Positions 45,910-54,935 of a stretch of 64,000 bases of DNA are shown one piece after another. Numbering within the stretch: the first letter of the stretch is position 1; the number at the start of each line of letters is the position of its first letter. The DNA comes from Alistipes sp. (lineage in GTDB: Bacteria; Bacteroidota; Bacteroidia; Bacteroidales; Rikenellaceae), in assembly GCA_017937765.1 (NCBI GenBank), contig JAGBCY010000023.1:47231-111230 (forward strand), given 5' to 3'. A program made the translations under genes and the position numbers. Under the pieces are notes generated by a model. It saw only the letters and a program-made list of their open reading frames with translations. It was not told the DNA's origin and did not search any database.

Positions 45910-48459
45910 GCTGCACTTAGAGTAACCACACGCCATACAAGTCAAGCAACCATTCTGATATGCCATATTCTCCTGACCACACTGGGGACAACGACCCTTG
46001 CCACGTGTGCCGTCGGCGATGTACTGCTTCAGCGCGCGCTCAACACCGTTCTTCCACGTGTTGATGGTCTCAGAGTCGAGGTGGAGACCGTCTACGAGCT
46101 GCACAACCTTGTCGATAGGCATACCGTAGCGAAGCACACCCGAGATGAGCTTGGCGTAGTTCCAGAACTCCTCGTCGAAGAGTCGCGAGATACCGCCGAT
46201 GGTGTTGATGTATCCGTAGCGATCCTGATACTGGAAATCGTAACGCTTAGATCCATCGGGCTCGCACACCTTGAGGATGTGGCCACACTTGATGGTCTTG
46301 GGGATATACATAGCATCCTCCTCGATCTTACCCGTGAAGATCTCGTAGGGACGCTCATCCTGCTTACCCACGAATGCTATCCAGTCCTCCGAGCCGTTCT
46401 TGAAGCGGACGATATCGGCAGGGATAGACTCCGGACGGCGGATAGCCGAGCCATCCGAGCACTTCTTCGTGCCCTTTGACGAGCTCTTGACATCGAGCAA
46501 CACGCCATCGCGACAGCCATCACGATAGACGGTGATACCCTTACATCCCGACTCCCACGCCGTGCGATATACGTCGGCAACGAGCTCCTCGGTAACCTCG
46601 TTGGGGAGGTTCACCGTAACCGAGATAGAGTGGTCGACCCACTTCTGGATTGCACCCTGCATCTTTACCTTTGCCACCCAGTCGATGTCGTTAGCCGTAG
46701 CCTTGTAGTAGGGCGACGCCTTGAGCCACTTGTCGAGTTCCTCCTCCGAGATAGACTGCAGACGCGATGTGTCGTATCCGTTGATCTCCAACCACTTAAC
46801 AAACTGATGGTGGAACACGTAGTACTCGATAAACTTCTCGCCAGTCTCGTCGATGAACGATGCCTGCTGGTCCTTATCCGAGGGGTTGATCTTACGGCGA
46901 CGCTTATAAACGGGGCGGAACACGGGCTCGATACCCGATGTCGTCTGCGACATAAGCGATGTCGTTCCCGTGGGGGCGATGGTGAGCATAGCGATATTAC
47001 GACGGCCATACATCTTCATCTCCTCCCTAAGCTCGGGAGCTGCCTCCAAGATACGCTCGACCATAGGGTTACCCTGCTCCTTCTCGAAGTTAAAGACGCC
47101 GAACGCGCCTCGATCCTTAGCCATAGCCACCGACGCACGGTAAGCCTCCACGGCGAGGGTCTTATGTACGTTTACAGCGAAGTCGATAGCCTCCTCCGAA
47201 CCATAGCGCAGGCCGAGAGCCGCGAGCATATCGCCCTCAGCAGTGATACCCAAGCCCGTACGGCGACCCTTGAGAGCCATATCCTTGATCTTCTTCCAGA
47301 GCTCGAGCTCGACGCGACGAACGTCGTCGTCCTCGGGGTCCGAAGCGATCTTATTGATGATGAGCTCAACCTTCTCGAGCTCCAGATCGATGATGTCGTC
47401 CATCAAGTGCATAGCCTTAGCCACGTGCTCCTTGAACTTTTCGAAGTTGAACGTAGCAGACTCGGTGAAGGGGTTGTCGACATAGCTCAGGAGGTTCAAC
47501 GCCAGCAAGCGACAGCTATCGTAGGGGCACAACGGAATCTCGCCACAAGGGTTTGTCGACACCGTGCGGAAGCCCTCGTCGGCATAGCAGTCGGGCACGC
47601 TCTCCCTAAGGATTGTATCCCAGAACAGCACGCCGGGCTCGGCCGACTTCCAAGCGTTGTGGATGATCTTATCCCACAACTTCTTAGCGTCGATATCCTT
47701 AACATAGGTCGGAGTATTCGAGCTGATGGGGAACTGCTGACGGTATGACTCGCCCGCCAGAGCAGCACGCATAAACTCGTCGTCGATCTTAATCGAGACG
47801 TTGGCACCCGTAACCTTACCCGTGTCGACCTTAGCGTCGATGAAACGCTCGGCATCAGGGTGCTTGATAAGGAGCGAGAGCATCAGCGCACCACGGCGAC
47901 CATCCTGCGCCACCTCGCGCGTTGAGTTAGAGTAACGCTCCATAAAGGGCACGATACCCGTAGAGGTGAGTGCCGAGTTCAAAACGGGGCTTCCCGTGGG
48001 ACGGATGTGCGAAAGATCGTGACCCACGCCACCACGACGCTTCATAAGCTGCACCTGCTCCTCGTCCATACGGAAGATACCGCCATACGAGTCGGCGGGA
48101 TTCTTATGACCGATAACGAAGCAGTTTGACAGCGATGCCACCTGAAGGTTGTTACCGATGCCGGTCATCGGGCCACCCTGAGGGATGACATAACGGAAGT
48201 GGTCGAGGAGCTCGAAGATCTCCTCGTGGGTCAAAGCGTTGGGGTAATTACGCTCGATACGCGCAAGCTCCGAGGCAATACGATTGTGCATATCGCGCGG
48301 TGAGGTCTCGTAGATGTTACCGAACGAGTCCTTCAGAGCATACTTGCTCACCCAGACCTGTGCAGCGAGGTCGTCGCCAGCGAAGTACTCCTTCGAAGCG
48401 GCCACAGCATCCTCATACTTCACCGTCTTAAGTTGTTCATTTTTAGGCTTTTGAGTCAT
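45907..48459 (-). CDS. nrdJ: Adenosylcobalamin-dependent (class II) ribonucleoside-diphosphate reductase
   Basis: 850 residues from ATG 48459; the frame extends to 48546 without support. It reduces ribonucleotides to deoxyribonucleotides using adenosylcobalamin for radical generation. Cysteines expected for the active site are present: SLSNCFVIG near residue 120 and NPCGEIPLCPYDSCR in the middle. The C-terminus has the redox/zinc-type pattern CPQCGQENMAYQNGCLTCMACGYSKC. No small subunit gene lies nearby, as expected for class II. The protein length suits the single-chain TIGR02504-like group. No cobalamin riboswitch is recognisable in the short upstream region. Confidence 0.95.
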   Translation of the reverse strand: MTQKPKNEQLKTVKYEDAVAASKEYFAGDDLAAQVWVSKYALKDSFGNIYETSPRDMHNRIASELARIERNYPNALTHEEIFELLDHFRYVIPQGGPMTGIGNNLQVASLSNCFVIGHKNPADSYGGIFRMDEEQVQLMKRRGGVGHDLSHIRPTGSPVLNSALTSTGIVPFMERYSNSTREVAQDGRRGALMLSLLIKHPDAERFIDAKVDTGKVTGANVSIKIDDEFMRAALAGESYRQQFPISSNTPTYVKDIDAKKLWDKIIHNAWKSAEPGVLFWDTILRESVPDCYADEGFRTVSTNPCGEIPLCPYDSCRLLALNLLSYVDNPFTESATFNFEKFKEHVAKAMHLMDDIIDLELEKVELIINKIASDPEDDDVRRVELELWKKIKDMALKGRRTGLGITAEGDMLAALGLRYGSEEAIDFAVNVHKTLAVEAYRASVAMAKDRGAFGVFNFEKEQGNPMVERILEAAPELREEMKMYGRRNIAMLTIAPTGTTSLMSQTTSGIEPVFRPVYKRRRKINPSDKDQQASFIDETGEKFIEYYVFHHQFVKWLEINGYDTSRLQSISEEELDKWLKASPYYKATANDIDWVAKVKMQGAIQKWVDHSISVTVNLPNEVTEELVADVYRTAWESGCKGITVYRDGCRDGVLLDVKSSSKGTKKCSDGSAIRRPESIPADIVRFKNGSEDWIAFVGKQDERPYEIFTGKIEEDAMYIPKTIKCGHILKVCEPDGSKRYDFQYQDRYGYINTIGGISRLFDEEFWNYAKLISGVLRYGMPIDKVVQLVDGLHLDSETINTWKNGVERALKQYIADGTRGKGRCPQCGQENMAYQNGCLTCMACGYSKCS

Positions 48460-48621
48460 AGTATTGTATGTTATTATTGTTCGTTCAACGCTTTGTATTG
48501 CCTCAGCACAGCGCACACTTGCGCTATTGGTGCGGATTATGAGCATACAAAATTCGTGATTTTTCGCGGGATAAAGCCCCTTATCAATCCAAAATTTTCG
48601 ACACTTTATTCACAAAAAACA

Positions 48622-48657
48622 AAAAGATGCGCTACATCCATCTGTAACGCATCTTTT
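48622..48657 (-). terminator. Terminator of SGNH-MBOAT-PAP2 operon
   Basis: AAAAGATGCGCTACA and TGTAACGCATCTTTT form a 15-bp stem with one mismatch (48622-48636 with 48643-48657). On the minus strand it is followed by TTTTTGTTTTTTG. It begins at the stop codon of the PAP2 gene. Confidence 0.85.
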
Positions 48658-49261
48658 ATCTTTTGGCTCCCAATTTCAGGCGGAGCACCCACCGAAAGAG
48701 CCCGACTCCGACCAATCCCGATACAAGGCCGACAAGTGCGCCGAGGAGTATATCCTGCGGGAAGTGGCAGGCGAGATATATGCGCGAGTAGCAGATGAGC
48801 ACCGCAACCACCATCATAAGCCATACGAACCACCTGCGTCCCACAGCCACCGAGCTGAGGATGGCGATGGCAACGATCGTCGCCGTATGGCCCGACACCG
48901 TGCCATAGATATAACCCGTATCATAGCCATTGGCGAAGAACTCCAGCCCCTCGGGTGTGTGCATCGGGCGTAGGCGCGCGGGGAACGAGGGCCACAGGTC
49001 GGCAAGCGGACCTTGGTGCTTGAAGATTCCGGCTGTGAGGTCGGCCATAGCGATAGCCACGCCCAGGCCCACAACAAGAGCCAAGAGCCCTCGCCACGAG
49101 TAGCGTCGCCATACCATATATATAATAAGGAGATAGAGCGGCACCCACACCTTCATACCCGAGGCGAGCACCATAGTCTGGTCGAGCCACTCGGGGCCGT
49201 CGAAGTTCAGGGCCTCGAAGAGCGGCCAATCCCACGTCACATTATTCATATCCAAAAACAT
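48656..49261 (-). CDS. PAP2-family membrane phosphatase
   Basis: 201 residues; ATG 49261, with another at 49249. About five to six TM helices. The three phosphatase motifs are present in a variant form: KHQGPLADLWPSFPARLRP for the first (longer spacing between Lys and Arg-Pro than usual), VSGHTA (second, Val in place of Pro) and SRIYLACHFPQD (third). It may remove phosphate from undecaprenyl diphosphate or from lipids. Located 5 nt after the MBOAT gene. Substrate unproven; the variant first motif lowers certainty about activity. Confidence 0.82.
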   Translation of the reverse strand: MFLDMNNVTWDWPLFEALNFDGPEWLDQTMVLASGMKVWVPLYLLIIYMVWRRYSWRGLLALVVGLGVAIAMADLTAGIFKHQGPLADLWPSFPARLRPMHTPEGLEFFANGYDTGYIYGTVSGHTATIVAIAILSSVAVGRRWFVWLMMVVAVLICYSRIYLACHFPQDILLGALVGLVSGLVGVGLFRWVLRLKLGAKR

Positions 49262-49266
49262 TACAA

Positions 49267-50802
49267 TTAGAATGCAGCATACATCGGCAGACCCGTCTGT
49301 GCACCGCTCTCGGCGGCAAGCATAGCGTCACACTGCATAACCATCCATATGGCCACGACGACAAGCAGCCATTGTCCCACGAAGCCGAGGCGCGTTACCA
49401 CACGCTGCACCCCGAGGTCGAAACCGTGAGGCAGGGCATGCATCACATAGCCCACAGCCATAAGCACCATAGCCACACCCGAGCCCGAGACAAGCGCATC
49501 GGCCTCGGCAAACGAGAAGTTGTTGGCGATGCGGCTGAGCATATCCTCCACAACACCCATATCCTCAGCCGTGAAGAGCAGCCAACCGAAGGCCACGAGG
49601 TTAAACGTGAAGGCCGTAGCGAGCCACCTCCACACGGGCTTCATATCGCGCCCTAAGGTCTTAGCCCCGGGAACGACCTTCAGCCACACCTTATGCAACG
49701 CCAATGCTACGCCGTGGAGCATACCCCACGCGATGAACGTGATACCCACACCGTGCCACAAGCCACCGAGGAACATCGTGATTATCAGGTTGATATATGT
49801 GCGGAACGCACCCTTACGATTTCCTCCGAGCGAGATATAGAGGTACTCCCTGAGCCACGTCGAGAGCGATATGTGCCAGCGTCGCCAGAACTCCGTGATC
49901 GTGGCCGACTTATACGGCGCATCGAAGTTATCGGGCAAGCGGAAGCCCATCATAAGTGCCACGCCCACAGCGATATCCGAGTAGCCAGAGAAGTCGCAAT
50001 ATATCTGAAGCGTGAAGCCGTAGATGGCCATCAGCGCAACCAGTCCTCCGTCGCCTAACTCGCCATCGAATGCCGGGGCCACGAACAGCACACCGAGAGC
50101 CTTAGCTATGACGGCATACTTCACAAGTCCACCCACGATGAGCGTCACGGCACGACCGAAGTCCTCGCGCGAGACAGCGATCTCGCGTGCCTCGATCTGC
50201 GGTATAAACTCGCGAGCCTTGACCAGCGGGCCGAGGAACATCTTAGGGAAGAAGGATAATAAAAAGATGTAGTCGGTGAATCTGCCGAGAGGCTTAATCA
50301 CACCGCGCGCAATATCAACAACATAGGCAATCGACTGGAACACGAAGAACGAGACACCCGCAGGCACCACGACACTCTCCCAGCTAAGCGTACCCGAGCC
50401 GTAGAGGTCGTTGATGACGCCCACGAAGAAGTCCGTGGCCTTGAAGTAGCTAAGGATCGCAACGTTCACCACGACACTCAGCGCAACCCATCCCCGAGTA
50501 CCGCGTCCGTGCTCTCTGCGGCGCGCCACGCGTCTGCCGATGAGGTAGTCGCTAAGTGCCACAGCAAGGAGTAGAAGGACGTACACGCCCGATAGTTTAT
50601 AGTAGAAGTATAGCGAGAAGAGTACGACGTATATATTCCTAAGATTCACGCTGTTACGCACCAGAAGGTAACCAACGCCAAAAACCAAGAAGGCAAAGAG
50701 GAAGAAGCCCGTTGTGAGCGTCAACGGCGATGTAGGGTCGTACTCCAAGAGCGACACCACACGCTGCCATACATCACCATCAAACTTCAGAAAATCCATC
50801 AT
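49267..50802 (-). CDS. MBOAT-family O-acyltransferase (AlgI-like)
   Basis: 511 residues from the first ATG at 50802 (a second ATG follows directly, a GTG lies at 50811). About 10-12 TM helices. It matches the AlgI/DltB group: LPDNFDAPYKSATITEFWRRWHISLSTWLREY, and the conserved His in LGGLWHGVGITFIAWG. Such proteins pass acetyl groups across the membrane for O-acetylation of a polysaccharide. The preceding gene encodes an SGNH hydrolase-like protein, which would act as the periplasmic partner (like AlgJ/AlgX), and PAP2 follows. The polymer modified is unknown. Confidence 0.9.
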   Translation of the reverse strand: MMDFLKFDGDVWQRVVSLLEYDPTSPLTLTTGFFLFAFLVFGVGYLLVRNSVNLRNIYVVLFSLYFYYKLSGVYVLLLLAVALSDYLIGRRVARRREHGRGTRGWVALSVVVNVAILSYFKATDFFVGVINDLYGSGTLSWESVVVPAGVSFFVFQSIAYVVDIARGVIKPLGRFTDYIFLLSFFPKMFLGPLVKAREFIPQIEAREIAVSREDFGRAVTLIVGGLVKYAVIAKALGVLFVAPAFDGELGDGGLVALMAIYGFTLQIYCDFSGYSDIAVGVALMMGFRLPDNFDAPYKSATITEFWRRWHISLSTWLREYLYISLGGNRKGAFRTYINLIITMFLGGLWHGVGITFIAWGMLHGVALALHKVWLKVVPGAKTLGRDMKPVWRWLATAFTFNLVAFGWLLFTAEDMGVVEDMLSRIANNFSFAEADALVSGSGVAMVLMAVGYVMHALPHGFDLGVQRVVTRLGFVGQWLLVVVAIWMVMQCDAMLAAESGAQTGLPMYAAF

Positions 50803-50827
50803 CTCCCTCACCTCTAAGAATCAATCT

Positions 50828-52483
50828 TTACTCCTCAATCAAGCCCTCGTGATACTCCTCCTCGGTGGCCTCGGCAGCCTCAACAACTACCTCAGCCTCA
50901 ATAAGCGTATCGAGCAGGATGGTAGTAGCCTCGAGGTTACGGCTGAGCATCATCTCATACTCCATCTGACGACGGCGTGCCGCCTCGGCCTCACGTTCAG
51001 CCTCGGCCTCACGCTCGACAAGAAGTTCGTATAGCGATGCGCGGAGCGACAGGGCCAAAGCCTCAGCAACGCGCTTTCCACCCGCAAAGTTGATATGCGT
51101 ATAATCCTTTGCAGCCCAGCCATTTGCCACGAACTGAGGCATACCGCCAAACTCGGCCATAGCAGCCGAAGTGTTCCAGAAAGCCACGTGTGTACTGTCG
51201 GCCGCAGCACGCTGATATGCCGTTAGGGCATCGACCGAGCCGATAGGCTCATACGCACCCGTCTCCTCGTTCTTTATCCAACGATCGCTGACGCCTAACA
51301 CAAGGATAGCCGCATCGGGGAAGCATCGCTCGGCATAGGCAATCATATCGCGCAGCTGGTCGCGATAGCGCGAGAAGGCGCGTTGGCCCGGCTGCATAAT
51401 GTTCAGGCCGTACTGCAACACAACGAGGTCGTAGCCGAGCATCTCGTCGATCTGGCGGTTAACCGTAGCTCCCGTGCCGAAGATCGCGTGGCCGTTGTTG
51501 CTACGCACCGAGAAGTTGTCGACCATGATGCCGCGCTCGCCCTCGAGCGATGCACCATAGCATAACACCTTGCCCTCGAGCACCTTAACCCTCAGAGCCT
51601 CGATTAGTGCCTCGACGTAAATCTCCCTCACGCGCTCGTCGCCCGCAATCTCGAACTCCGAGCTCAGCGAGTCGTTCACCTCAATAAGCACACGGCTCGT
51701 ATCGCGGCTGTAAAGCAACACGCGGCCGCGCGTGCAACCACCGAGCGAGGGGTAGACGTCGGTTGATTCCCAGCGCGTCGTAGCACCACTACCTCCCTCA
51801 GCTAAGTAGCCGGAGATGAAGAACTTATCGCCAAGATGTGAGGGTGTGCTCTTAGGCTTCATCACGCTGTACGCCGTCCATCCCGACGACGTGCGCTTGA
51901 CGCTCTTACGCACCGTGGCGAATGGTATGTCGCACGCAACGAAGCCAACGCCACGACCGCCAAGCAACTCCTGAAGCTCGCGACGGAGGTCCGACGTAAG
52001 GATATCGCCCTCAACAAACGAGTCGCCCATAAAGGCGATGCGCACATCCTCGCAATCAGCCATCTTCTCAATAAGACGCTCATAACGAGATAGTTCCACC
52101 GTATCGAAGTCCTCGATGGGAATTATCCTCATATCGCTCACGGGGCGCACCTCATCGCTTCGTGGCAGGCGGCGTTTCACCATAGGCTCCTCCTCGAGAA
52201 TCCACTCATAGCACACAGGTATCGGCTCGGGCAACGTATCCACCGCTTCGACAGCAGGCGCGCTCATAGCCGCCAACTCCTGCTCCAAGCGTGCGATATC
52301 AGCCTCATACTCAACAGCTTCGCCTCCATCAGTATCATCCGCGCGGAGCGAGCTAAGGATGTCTACACTCTCGAAGTGCATACCGAAAAGCTCGAACGGC
52401 GGCACGAGGCCCACAGCTGCAATGCCGAGCACAACAGCGGCGGTAAACCAACCTAAGCGAGGCGTATAATCGCGTTTCTTCAT
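50828..52483 (-). CDS. SGNH/GDSL hydrolase-like protein (partner of MBOAT)
   Basis: 551 residues. A signal anchor TM (LGWFTAAVVLGIAAVGLVPP) is followed by a linker and a SGNH domain from about residue 145 (MGDSFVEGD, containing the catalytic Ser; later GYDLVVLQYGLNI and DYTHINFAGGKR with the Asp-x2-His pair). The C-terminal 60 residues form a charged coiled coil (EAEAEREAEAARRRQMEYEMM). It is probably periplasmic and accepts the acyl group from the MBOAT partner, by analogy with AlgI-AlgJ/X. Its stop lies 25 nt before the MBOAT ATG. Confidence 0.85.
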   Translation of the reverse strand: MKKRDYTPRLGWFTAAVVLGIAAVGLVPPFELFGMHFESVDILSSLRADDTDGGEAVEYEADIARLEQELAAMSAPAVEAVDTLPEPIPVCYEWILEEEPMVKRRLPRSDEVRPVSDMRIIPIEDFDTVELSRYERLIEKMADCEDVRIAFMGDSFVEGDILTSDLRRELQELLGGRGVGFVACDIPFATVRKSVKRTSSGWTAYSVMKPKSTPSHLGDKFFISGYLAEGGSGATTRWESTDVYPSLGGCTRGRVLLYSRDTSRVLIEVNDSLSSEFEIAGDERVREIYVEALIEALRVKVLEGKVLCYGASLEGERGIMVDNFSVRSNNGHAIFGTGATVNRQIDEMLGYDLVVLQYGLNIMQPGQRAFSRYRDQLRDMIAYAERCFPDAAILVLGVSDRWIKNEETGAYEPIGSVDALTAYQRAAADSTHVAFWNTSAAMAEFGGMPQFVANGWAAKDYTHINFAGGKRVAEALALSLRASLYELLVEREAEAEREAEAARRRQMEYEMMLSRNLEATTILLDTLIEAEVVVEAAEATEEEYHEGLIEE

Positions 52484-52520
52484 CTCTAAATTTCAAGTTA
52501 ACTATCTAAATATTTGCACA

Positions 52521-53462
52521 TTAGATAAGCGTATAGACATACGCTGCATAGCACACGAGGAAAATCACACCCTCCACGCGCGTGAGCTTATCGCGGCCGA
52601 TAACGTAGGCCGAGAGCATAACCGCAGCAACAGCGGCAACCGCCACCCACACATCTGTCATCGTAACCTCGCCCATCGTCAACGGCGTCACCGTCGAGCA
52701 GGTGCCGAGGACCAGAAGGATGTTGGCGATGTTCGAGCCGAGGACGTTACCGAGTGCCAGCGACGTGCTACCCTTGAGGATCGACACAACGCTCGAGGCA
52801 AGCTCCGGAAGCGACGTACCGCCAGCCATGAGCGTGATGGCAATGGTAGCCTCCGAGACACCCCACGCACGTGCAATGTCCGAGGCACTCTCGACAAAGA
52901 TGCTACCGCCGTAGATAAGCCCCGCGAGGCCCAACACGATCCACACAGGAATCTTCCACACGGCCATCTGCCTGACGCCATCCTCCGATTGCTCCGCCTG
53001 ACCGCTTGCGGCCATAGCCTTGCGGTCGGCACGGATCGTAAGCCATATCATCACAACGTAGCCAACGAGCAAGATTATACCCTCCACGCGCGTAATATCC
53101 TGATTTAGATAGGTTACGCCGAGCAGCGCGAGTGTTGCGAGGATGCACGTAGGGATATCGCGACGGACGTTTGTCTTGGTAAAGACAATCGGTGCACAGA
53201 GCGCGCACACGCCCAAGGTGGCGAAGATGTTAAATATATTCGAGCCCACGACATTACCGATAGCCATATCGCCCTTGCCACCGATGGCCGAGAGGAGACT
53301 AACAACCAACTCGGGCATCGACGTACCCACAGCCACAACCGTAAGACCCACGATAAACTCGGGCACACGGAGACGCTTAGCCATAGCTACCGAGCCGTCG
53401 GTGAGTAGCGACGCACCCACGATGATAAGCACAAGTGAGCCGACAAGAATCAAATAGTTCAT
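52521..53462 (-). CDS. Calcium/sodium antiporter (YrbG/CaCA family)
   Basis: 313 residues with about 10 TM helices in two inverted halves. Each half has the alpha-repeat: VGTSMPELVVSLLSAIGG...GNVVGSNIFN and GGTSLPELASSVVSILKG...GNVLGSNIAN. It exchanges Na+ (or H+) for Ca2+ across the inner membrane. Monocistronic, with its own promoter; family length is normal. Confidence 0.94.
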   Translation of the reverse strand: MNYLILVGSLVLIIVGASLLTDGSVAMAKRLRVPEFIVGLTVVAVGTSMPELVVSLLSAIGGKGDMAIGNVVGSNIFNIFATLGVCALCAPIVFTKTNVRRDIPTCILATLALLGVTYLNQDITRVEGIILLVGYVVMIWLTIRADRKAMAASGQAEQSEDGVRQMAVWKIPVWIVLGLAGLIYGGSIFVESASDIARAWGVSEATIAITLMAGGTSLPELASSVVSILKGSTSLALGNVLGSNIANILLVLGTCSTVTPLTMGEVTMTDVWVAVAAVAAVMLSAYVIGRDKLTRVEGVIFLVCYAAYVYTLI

Positions 53463-53493
53463 ATCTACCTAATTTTAATAACGAATAATTGCG

Positions 53494-53523
53494 CAAAGTT
53501 ATAAAACAATTCGCAAACTACAA
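53494..53523 (-). promoter_or_regulatory. Promoter of antiporter gene
   Basis: Minus strand TTG (53521-53523), 19-nt spacer, TAACTTTG (53494-53501), 32 nt before the ATG. Confidence 0.75.
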
Positions 53524-53536
53524 CTATGATCGCGAA

Positions 53537-54331
53537 TTAATTATAGACCTCCGGCGGAATGCCACAGAGGGCTTCGACAGCACGCCGTCCCTCGTCGCCA
53601 AGCGACAGCGAGAAGTTGTTGACAAAGAGCGCGATATGGCTGTCGATGACGCTATCATCGAGCTCCTGAGCGTGCTCCTTGATATAGTCGCGCGAGGCCT
53701 CGCGATGCTCGAAGGCATAGGCTATGCTTCTACCGAGCAGTGCCTCGAAATCAGCCTTGCACCCCTCACCCAAGTCGCGCGCCGCAACGATAGAGCCAAG
53801 CGGCAGAGGTAGCCCCACGCGCGCCTCCCACTCGAGACCTAAGTCGGCAACGAGCTCTAAGTTGCGCCTATGGTAGACAAAACGACCCTCGTGGATTAGG
53901 ACACCTCCGTCATACTCACCGCGCTCAACAGCCTCGGCAATCTCCGAAAAGAGCCTCGGCGTGCGATGCTCAATCTCGGGGAATAGTCTGCGAACCAGCG
54001 CATTAGCCGTCGTATGTTCTCCCGGCACGGCGATATGGCCGAGTGCGGAGCTTTCACCACGACGGCGCACAAGCAACGGGCCGTTACCGCGTCCAAGGGC
54101 CGAGCCACTATCAAGCAGGCGGTAGCTCGCGGCGATGGCCGGAAGCAGTGCCGTGCTGCACTTCGTGATATCGTACCTACGCTCCAACGCCGCAGCGTTA
54201 AGTTGCTCGATGTCGAGGTAGTCGACCTCGATGTCGAAATCGCCCAAGTCGATGCGGCCATTGATGATGGCATCGAACATAAAGGTGTCGTTCGGGCAGG
54301 GCGATATTGCCAATCTTACTCTCCTACGCAT
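53537..54331 (-). CDS. mqnD: 1,4-dihydroxy-6-naphthoate synthase (MqnD)
   Basis: 264 residues. The start LAISPCPNDTFMFDAIINGRID is diagnostic for MqnD, which converts cyclic dehypoxanthinyl futalosine to 1,4-dihydroxy-6-naphthoate in the futalosine route to menaquinone. Further conserved parts: YDITKCSTALLP, GNGPLLVRR, VPGEHTTANALVRRL and GGVLIHEGRF. It overlaps mqnB by 8 nt in the same operon. The rest of the pathway (mqnA, mqnC, mqnE) is not in the window. Cytoplasmic. Confidence 0.95.
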   Translation of the reverse strand: MRRRVRLAISPCPNDTFMFDAIINGRIDLGDFDIEVDYLDIEQLNAAALERRYDITKCSTALLPAIAASYRLLDSGSALGRGNGPLLVRRRGESSALGHIAVPGEHTTANALVRRLFPEIEHRTPRLFSEIAEAVERGEYDGGVLIHEGRFVYHRRNLELVADLGLEWEARVGLPLPLGSIVAARDLGEGCKADFEALLGRSIAYAFEHREASRDYIKEHAQELDDSVIDSHIALFVNNFSLSLGDEGRRAVEALCGIPPEVYN

Positions 54332-54845
54332 TATCCTCGATCTTTATAAGTATCTCAGTAAGAGCCTCAAGGGCCTCGTCGACTTTCCACTCCGCAAAGG
54401 GTTCGCCTACGCGATTCGAGATGGCGCGCACCTCGACGGCCTCGAAGCCCAAAGCCTCGGCCACGGCGAACAACGTCGCGCCCTCCATATTCTCAACATC
54501 GGCATCGGCCACGCCATCCACACCGCGATGCACGCAAGCACTACGCACCGCACGGAGCTCCGTTTTGGCCTCCACGCGATAGCTACGCAGGAAACGCTCG
54601 GGGAGCTCCAGACAGCACTCCTCCGTAACCTCGACGACCTCGCCAACGGCAACACGCCCATCATACGCCCCAGCGATACCCGCCAAGACCACACGTCGCC
54701 CCTCAAGCGCGCCCGCGCGCGCAAGTTCCGCAAGCGTTGCGGCCGTGGCCGCCATACCCACGCCCGAGACTACCACGTGTGCCGAGGGCCTCAGTCGCAC
54801 GAAGCGCGCAGCCTCTAACTCGGTGGGAAAGAGATAGATATTCAT
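54324..54845 (-). CDS. mqnB: Futalosine hydrolase (MqnB)
   Basis: 173 residues from ATG 54845; the frame extends upstream through a hairpin to 54917 but the start MNIYLFPTELEAARF fits better. Purine nucleoside phosphorylase fold with VVSGVGMAATAATLAEL, LAGIAGAYDG, and VENMEGATLFAVAEALGF. It releases hypoxanthine from futalosine. Short for the family (usually about 200-230) but complete in motifs. It overlaps mqnD by 8 nt, which supports the operon. Confidence 0.88.
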   Translation of the reverse strand: MNIYLFPTELEAARFVRLRPSAHVVVSGVGMAATAATLAELARAGALEGRRVVLAGIAGAYDGRVAVGEVVEVTEECCLELPERFLRSYRVEAKTELRAVRSACVHRGVDGVADADVENMEGATLFAVAEALGFEAVEVRAISNRVGEPFAEWKVDEALEALTEILIKIEDNA

Positions 54846-54916
54846 AATACAATAGATAAGAATGGGGCAAGAGAGCCGAGTCGTCCAGTGACGCCCGAGG
54901 CTCTCCCTCCCCATCA
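54846..54916 (-). terminator. Imperfect hairpin after formate-THF ligase
   Basis: GAGAGCC pairs with GGCTCTC and GGGG with CCCC with a short internal mismatch. It lies between the stop of fhs and the start of mqnB and could end fhs transcription in part; the T run is weak. Confidence 0.5.
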
Positions 54917-54935
54917 TTTACATTCGCACGTCGTG

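Noticed and set aside
48460-48655. Cobalamin riboswitch upstream of the B12-dependent reductase
   Set aside because: The upstream region is too short and lacks a recognisable B12 box or the usual long structure.
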